From Luteimicrobium sp042670205 (GTDB taxonomy: Bacteria > Actinomycetota > Actinomycetes > Actinomycetales > Cellulomonadaceae): a DNA stretch of 64,000 nt. Shown piece by piece: positions 59,219 through 64,000 of this stretch; the first letter of the stretch is position 1; each line of letters starts with the position of its first letter. The stretch covers positions 1-64,000 of the forward strand of contig NZ_JBHUWD010000008.1 of assembly GCF_042670205.1 (NCBI RefSeq), read 5' to 3'. Position numbers and translations under genes: made by a program. The notes beneath the pieces were generated by a model, which worked only from the letters and a program-made list of their open reading frames with translations, was not told the DNA's origin and ran no database searches.

Positions 59219-61192
59219 TCAGTCCTCGGTCGACTCCGCCTTGCCGGCCGAGATGAGCTCCATGATCGACGAGTCCGCGAGGGTCGTGACGTCGCCGACC
59301 GGCCGCTTCTCGGCGACGTCGCGCAGCAGGCGCCGCATGATCTTCCCGGACCGCGTCTTGGGCAGCTCGGGGACGATCATGATCTGCCGGGGTTTCGCGA
59401 TCGGGCCGATCTGCGTGCGGACGTGGCCCGACAGCTCCTGCACGACCTCGGGTCCGCCGTCGCCGGCCTCCTCGCGGAGGATGACGTACGCGACGACGGC
59501 CTGCCCGGTGGTCTCGTCGCTCGCCCCGACGACGGCCGCCTCGGCGACCTTGGGGTGCGAGACGAGCGCCGACTCGATCTCCGTGGTGGACAGCCGGTGG
59601 CCGGAGACGTTCATGACGTCGTCGACGCGGCCCAGCAGCCAGACGTCGCCGTCCTCGTCCTTCTTCGCGCCGTCGCCCGCGAAGTAGTAGCCCTGGTCCT
59701 TGAAGCGCGACCAGTACGTGTCGACGTACCGCTGGTCGTCGCCCCAGATGGTCCGGAGCATCGACGGCCAGGGCCGGGTGAGCACCAGGTACCCGCCGGA
59801 CCCGTTCGGCACGGGCGTCCCGGCGTCGTCGACGACGTCCGCACCGATCCCGGGGAGCGCGGTCATCGCGGACCCGGGCTTGCCGGCGGTCACACCGGGG
59901 AGCGGGCTGATGAGGATCGAGCCGGTCTCGGTCTGCCACCACGTGTCGACGACGGGGACCTTGCCGCCGCCGATGACGTCCCGGTACCAGATGTACGCCT
60001 CGGGGTTGATGGGCTCGCCCACCGAGCCGAGGAGCCGCACGGACGACAGGTCGTGCCGGTCGGGCACCTCGCGGCCCTGCTTCATGAACGACCGGATGGC
60101 CGTGGGCGCGGTGTAGAAGATCGTCACCCCGTGGTCGGCGATGATCTGCCACCACCGCCCGCGCTCGGGGAAGTCGGGCGTGCCCTCGTACATGACCTGG
60201 GTGACGCCGTTCGCGAGCGGCCCGTAGACGATGTACGAGTGCCCGGTGATCCAGCCGATGTCGGCGCTGCACCAGTACACGTCGGTGTCGGCCTTGAGGT
60301 CGAAGACCGCCCAGTGCGTCCACGCGGTCTGCGTGAGGTACCCGCCCGTGGTGTGCAGGATGCCCTTCGGCTTGCCGGTCGTCCCCGACGTGTACATGAC
60401 GAACAGCGGGTGCTCGGCGTCGAACGCCTGCGGCGTGTGCTCGGCCGACGCCGTCTCGACGGTCTCGTGCCACCACACGTCACGGTCGTGCCAGGCGACG
60501 TCCTGCCCGGTTCGGCGCACCACGAGGACGGTCGGCACGTCGTGGCCCGCGCGGGCCGCGATCTCGACGGCGTCGTCGACGGCGGGTTTGAGCGACGACG
60601 GCGCACCGCGCCGGTAGCCGCCGTCCGCCGTGATCACGAGCTTGGCCTGGCAGTCCTCGATCCGGCTCGCCAGGGCCTCCGCGGAGAACCCGCCGAACAC
60701 GACCGTGTGGATCGCGCCGATGCGCGCGCAGGCCAGCATCGCGACGACGGCCTCCGGGATCATCGGCAGGTAGATCGCGACCCGGTCGCCGTCACCGACC
60801 CCGAGCGCCTCCAGGGCGTTCGCGGCGCGGGAGACGTCGTCCTTGAGGTCGGCGTAGGTGAGGTCGCGGGTGTCGCCGTAGGGCTCGCCGACCCAGTGGA
60901 TCGCGACCCGGTCGCCGAGCCCGTTCTCGACGTGCCGGTCGACGCAGTTGTACGCGGCGTTGAGCGTCCCGCCCAGGAACCACTTGGCGAACGGCGGGTC
61001 GTCCCAGTCGAGGACGCGGTCCCAGCGGCGCTCCCAGGTCAGGCGCTCGGCGGCGCGCTCCCAGAAGCCCTCGGGGTCGGCGGACGCCTCGGCGTACGCG
61101 TCGGCGGTGACGTTGGCGTGCGCCGCGAGCTCGGGCGGCGGCGCGAACCGCCGGTTCTCGTGGAGCAGGTTGGAGAGGGTCTCGTCAGTCAC
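59219..61192 (-). CDS. acsA: Acetyl-CoA synthetase
   Basis: Activates acetate to acetyl-CoA through acetyl-AMP. 657 residues, the usual length. Motifs: FVMYTSGTTGKPKGILH (P-loop), WWQTETGSI (acetate pocket tryptophans) and PKTRSGKIMRR near the C-terminus, whose lysine is the regulatory acetylation site. GTG 61192 with GGGAG 9 nt upstream. It leads a set of acetate genes with the SatP-type transporter 26 nt upstream. Confidence 0.97.
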   Translation of the reverse strand: MTDETLSNLLHENRRFAPPPELAAHANVTADAYAEASADPEGFWERAAERLTWERRWDRVLDWDDPPFAKWFLGGTLNAAYNCVDRHVENGLGDRVAIHWVGEPYGDTRDLTYADLKDDVSRAANALEALGVGDGDRVAIYLPMIPEAVVAMLACARIGAIHTVVFGGFSAEALASRIEDCQAKLVITADGGYRRGAPSSLKPAVDDAVEIAARAGHDVPTVLVVRRTGQDVAWHDRDVWWHETVETASAEHTPQAFDAEHPLFVMYTSGTTGKPKGILHTTGGYLTQTAWTHWAVFDLKADTDVYWCSADIGWITGHSYIVYGPLANGVTQVMYEGTPDFPERGRWWQIIADHGVTIFYTAPTAIRSFMKQGREVPDRHDLSSVRLLGSVGEPINPEAYIWYRDVIGGGKVPVVDTWWQTETGSILISPLPGVTAGKPGSAMTALPGIGADVVDDAGTPVPNGSGGYLVLTRPWPSMLRTIWGDDQRYVDTYWSRFKDQGYYFAGDGAKKDEDGDVWLLGRVDDVMNVSGHRLSTTEIESALVSHPKVAEAAVVGASDETTGQAVVAYVILREEAGDGGPEVVQELSGHVRTQIGPIAKPRQIMIVPELPKTRSGKIMRRLLRDVAEKRPVGDVTTLADSSIMELISAGKAESTED

Positions 61193-61218
61193 GGTGGATC
61201 ACTCCCGTCCGGGCCGGC

Positions 61219-61845
61219 TCAGCGGGGGCCGACGGGCAGGACGGCCCGCTTGTTCGTGAAGGCGAGCACCCCCGCGAACGAGGCGTACCAGGCGACGAGC
61301 GCGGTCGCGACGCCGAACCAGCCGCCCGCCTTCGCGAGGCCCGACGTGTCGGTGAGGTCGCCGAGCGCGAGCAGCAGGAACGTGACCGTCAGCAGCCCGA
61401 AGACGCCGACCAGCGCGCCGGTGGTCCGCAGCGAGGCGATGAACATGTACGCGGTGAAGATCGCCCAGGCCAGCAGGAACAGCCCGACGCCGTGGCCCGC
61501 GTCCTTGGGGTCGACGCCGCTGAGGTCGGTGTGGCCCGTCAGGTACCAGAAGGCGATCCAGAACGCGCCGTACGACGTGAACGCGGTGGCGCCGAACGTG
61601 TTGCCCTTCGCGAACTCCCACATGCCCGCGAGCATCTGGGCGATGCCGCCGTAGGCCAGCGCCAGGCCGAACACGACCGGCTCCGCCTTGAACAGGCCGG
61701 TGTTCGTGAAGCTCAGCACGAACGTGGTCAGGGCGAAGGCGGCGAGCCCGAGCGGTGCCGGGTCGGCGAAGGCGGCGGCGCCCCGGGGGAGCGGTCCGGC
61801 CTCCGCGTTCGTCTCGACGTCGCGGGCGGGATTGGCAGCAGACAT
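61219..61845 (-). CDS. Acetate transporter, SatP/YaaH (GPR1/FUN34) family
   Basis: 208-residue membrane protein with six hydrophobic helices. The family signature NPAPLGL appears as DPAPLGLAAF, and MWEFAKGNTFGATAFTSYGAFW follows. Members carry acetate or succinate with protons. ATG 61845 has an excellent AAGGAGG 7 nt upstream, better than that of acs, which follows on the same strand after 26 nt. The two are probably one transcript. Confidence 0.93.
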   Translation of the reverse strand: MSAANPARDVETNAEAGPLPRGAAAFADPAPLGLAAFALTTFVLSFTNTGLFKAEPVVFGLALAYGGIAQMLAGMWEFAKGNTFGATAFTSYGAFWIAFWYLTGHTDLSGVDPKDAGHGVGLFLLAWAIFTAYMFIASLRTTGALVGVFGLLTVTFLLLALGDLTDTSGLAKAGGWFGVATALVAWYASFAGVLAFTNKRAVLPVGPR

Positions 61846-62078
61846 GAACACTCCTCCTTGAGCGTGGCCTCGGCTTCGAGGCGCCACCGACGCTAGTGAC
61901 GCCGTCGCGCGTCCGGTACGACCTCGGGCGTCGGATCGGTGAGCGGTCCGCCCGCTGCGACGAGCGTCGTCGGGCGTGCGACGAGCGGTGCTTCTGCTGC
62001 GACGAACGACCGCCCGCGAGCTGTCAGAACCTGGCGGCACTCTGCTGCCGTGAGCTTCTGACAACTCGCCGAGGCGTG
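61846..62078. other. Gap between the SatP-type and ActP-like genes
   Basis: Contains repeated gcgacgagcg-type motifs (about 61955-62010) and a hairpin TGTCAGAA (62022-62029) with TTCTGACA (62056-62063), with an inner CGGCA/TGCCG stem. The hairpin starts 15 nt past the ActP-like stop and probably ends that transcript. No gene. Confidence 0.6.
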
Positions 62079-63608
62079 TCAGTCGTCGGCGCCGCGGGCG
62101 CGGAACCCGGCGCGGTCGAGGGCGACGGCCTCGGGGGTGTGCAGGCGCACCATGATCCGGGCGACGTGGGCGGGCGGTGCGCCGCGCGTGAGCAGCGAGA
62201 CGACGACCATGGTCGCGAACGCGACGGGCACGGTGACGAGCGCGGGCTGCGCGACGACGACCCCCAGCCCGCCGCGGGGCACGGCGCCCGTCGAGACCGT
62301 CAGCACCGCCGCGGTGGACAGCACGCCTCCCACCACCATCCCGGCGATCGCGCCGGGCGACGTCAGCCCCCGCCACCAGATCCCGAGCAGCAGCAGCGGG
62401 CAGAGGGTCGACGCGGCGACGGCGAACGCGAGCTCGACGGCCTGCGCGACCGCGAGCCCGCTCGTCAGGAGGGTCAGGGCGAGCGCCCCGGCGGCCACGA
62501 GGACGCCCGCGAGCTGGAACGCGGGCACGGCGCGGAGCCGTCGGCCGAGCACGTCCTGCCCGACGACGCCCGCGATGGACAGCACGAGCCCCGACGACGT
62601 CGACAGGAACGCCGCGAACGCCCCGGCGGCGAGCACCGCGACCAGGACGTCGCCGAGCGTCGCCCCGACGACGTGCGCGGGCAGCGTGAGGATCGCGGCG
62701 TCGGCCTGGCCGGTCCCGGGCGTGGGGATCTCGGGCAGGTAGGCGCGCGCGAGCGCCCCGTAGACGGGCGGCAGCACGTAGAACACGCTGAGCAGCACGA
62801 GCACGACGACGGTGGTGCGGCGGGCGGCCCGGCCGTCGCGGTTGGTGTAGAAGCGGACGGCGACGTGAGGCAGCCCCATGGTCCCGAGGAACAGCGCGAC
62901 GACGAGCGAGTACGTGGCGTAGAGGCCTTGGCCGCCGTGCACGGGAGCGAGCCACTCGGGGTCGCGCAGCCGCGCGAGGACGACGTCGCCGCCGCCCGTC
63001 CGGTGCACCAGCAGGAACGCGAGCGGTAGGCACAGGGCAGCGAGCTTGAGCCAGTACTGGAGCGCCTGCGCGAGCGTGATGCTGCGCATCCCGCCGACCG
63101 TCACGTTGACGAGCACGACCGCGGCCACGACGGCGGCGCCGACCCACGACGGCGCACCCGTGAGGATCCGCAGCGTGAGCCCGGCCTCGCGGAACTGCGG
63201 GACGAGGTAGAGCAGGGCAACGACGACGACCATGGCGCTCGCGGTGGCGCGCGCGGGCTGCGAGCCGAGGCGGAGCTCGGCGAAGTCGGGCAGCGTGTAG
63301 GCGCGCGAGCGGCGCAGCGGCGCCGCGACGAACAGCAGGAGCAGGAGGTACCCGGCGGTCCAGCCGACGGGGTACCAGAGGCTCGTCGCGCCGCGGGAGA
63401 GCACGAGGCCCGCGATGCCGAGGAACGACGCCGCGGACAGGTACTCGCCGCTCACGGCCGCCGCGTTGGTCGCGGGGGAGACGGCGCGCGACGCGACGTA
63501 GTACTCGCTCGGGGTGCGGGCGCGGCGCAGGCTGAAGGCGCCGGCGCCGAGCGTGAGCGCGACGACGAGGACGACCGCGACGACGGTCGCGAGGGCGCGC
63601 GTGCTCAT
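62079..63608 (-). CDS. Sodium:solute symporter, ActP-like
   Basis: 509 residues with about 13 hydrophobic helices of the SSS family. N-terminal SEYYVASRAVSPATNAAAVSGEYLSAASFLG is the ActP-type entry (shown in part as SGEYLSAASFLG). FLSTSSGLVLSIAGVVGQD covers the sodium-site helix. Acetate or another short monocarboxylate is the likely substrate, given acs nearby. ATG overlaps the upstream small membrane gene by 4 nt. Confidence 0.9.
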   Translation of the reverse strand: MSTRALATVVAVVLVVALTLGAGAFSLRRARTPSEYYVASRAVSPATNAAAVSGEYLSAASFLGIAGLVLSRGATSLWYPVGWTAGYLLLLLFVAAPLRRSRAYTLPDFAELRLGSQPARATASAMVVVVALLYLVPQFREAGLTLRILTGAPSWVGAAVVAAVVLVNVTVGGMRSITLAQALQYWLKLAALCLPLAFLLVHRTGGGDVVLARLRDPEWLAPVHGGQGLYATYSLVVALFLGTMGLPHVAVRFYTNRDGRAARRTTVVVLVLLSVFYVLPPVYGALARAYLPEIPTPGTGQADAAILTLPAHVVGATLGDVLVAVLAAGAFAAFLSTSSGLVLSIAGVVGQDVLGRRLRAVPAFQLAGVLVAAGALALTLLTSGLAVAQAVELAFAVAASTLCPLLLLGIWWRGLTSPGAIAGMVVGGVLSTAAVLTVSTGAVPRGGLGVVVAQPALVTVPVAFATMVVVSLLTRGAPPAHVARIMVRLHTPEAVALDRAGFRARGADD

Positions 63609-63994
63609 GGCTGCCGTCCGGGTGCCTGGTGCGCGCCGAGGAGCTCGACGAACGCGCGCTCGTTGCGCTCCGCGCGTCGGACGTACCAAGCGGCGAGCCC
63701 GATCAGCACGGGGTAGCAGCACGCGCCCAGCACGACCCAGGGGAGCGTCACGCCGAGCACGCGCACGTCCCCGAGCGCGGGCACGACGACGAACAGCACG
63801 GGCAGCAGCCCGACCGTGACGGCGAGGACCCCGCACACGACGAGCGCGAGCCGCAGCTGCGCGCGCACGAGCGAGCGGACGTACACCTCGCCGAGCTGGG
63901 TCTGGGCGTCGATCTCGGACGTGATGGTCGTGCGTCGTCGGCGGCGCGCGGGCGGCGCGGTGACGACGACCCGGCGGGGCGGCTCGCCGCTCAC
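63605..63994 (-). CDS. Small membrane partner of the symporter (DUF485-like)
   Basis: 129 residues. A basic N-terminus, then two hydrophobic helices (ALVVCGVLAVTVGLLPVLFVV and LPWVVLGACCYPVLIGLAAW), ending RRAERNERAFVELLG. Short two-helix proteins of this type precede ActP-like symporters in many actinobacteria. The stop overlaps the symporter start by 4 nt. GTG 63994 is 6 bases from the window edge, so a longer start outside cannot be excluded. Confidence 0.75.
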   Translation of the reverse strand: MSGEPPRRVVVTAPPARRRRRTTITSEIDAQTQLGEVYVRSLVRAQLRLALVVCGVLAVTVGLLPVLFVVVPALGDVRVLGVTLPWVVLGACCYPVLIGLAAWYVRRAERNERAFVELLGAHQAPGRQP

Positions 63995-64000
63995 CCGGGC

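Overview
The window is very GC-rich chromosomal DNA from a high-GC Gram-positive bacterium. An actinobacterium of the order Micrococcales (Cellulomonas, Cellulosimicrobium or a relative) fits best. The evidence is a NucS mismatch-repair endonuclease, a DUF2550 gene behind atpC, a polar-growth-type coiled-coil protein, the GlgE alpha-glucan pathway, frequent GTG starts with 4-nt ATGA/GTGA overlaps, and apparently leaderless genes. The genus is inference only. I see no rRNA, tRNA, CRISPR array, transposase, integrase or phage gene.

Layout. 116-1381 is a GT4 glycosyltransferase. 1382-2134 is a repeat-rich gap. 2135-14571 is a core block: rpmE, prfA, prmC, an L-threonylcarbamoyladenylate synthase, an undecaprenyl-phosphate sugar-1-phosphate transferase, an AtpI-like protein, all eight ATP synthase genes and a DUF2550 gene. 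14641-17016 holds nucS and nagA. 17390-21716 is the class Ib ribonucleotide reductase operon nrdHIEF, with two putative NrdR boxes upstream and a 26-bp perfect inverted repeat between nrdE and nrdF. 21814-32637 is a mixed region: a phosphoribosyltransferase, a choline-kinase-like phosphotransferase, an FKBP lipoprotein, a zinc-ribbon-like protein, two alpha/beta hydrolases, a DivIVA/FilP-like coiled-coil protein, a membrane protein coupled to a lipoprotein, and a YbbN-like protein.

32720-58777 is dominated by carbohydrate genes. It starts with glgB. Then comes a locus with a GH2 beta-mannosidase coupled to a LacI-type regulator lacking its DNA-binding domain, a divergent GH36 alpha-galactosidase, a five-gene Opp/Dpp-type ABC importer and a ROK regulator. 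Together these look like a galactomannan-oligosaccharide utilisation locus. Next is glgE-treS-maltokinase (the GlgE pathway: trehalose to maltose to maltose-1-phosphate to alpha-glucan, branched by GlgB), a DUF559 nuclease-like gene, an FAD-binding dehydrogenase and glgX. 59219-63994 is an acetate module: acs, a SatP/YaaH-family transporter, an ActP-like symporter and its small membrane partner.

The most unusual signal lies outside the genes. A roughly 110-bp intergenic palindromic element occurs three times (1547-1657, 15370-15477, 58842-58950). Its arms differ between copies, but the changes mostly keep the pairing, so the folded form seems to be selected. Other structure includes four perfect 29-bp tandem repeats (59055-59170), a 21-bp minisatellite (1400-1546), paired terminator-like hairpins with a shared 14-nt core around the DUF559 gene, and a recurring -10-like hexamer placed 6-8 nt before start codons that lack a clear Shine-Dalgarno.
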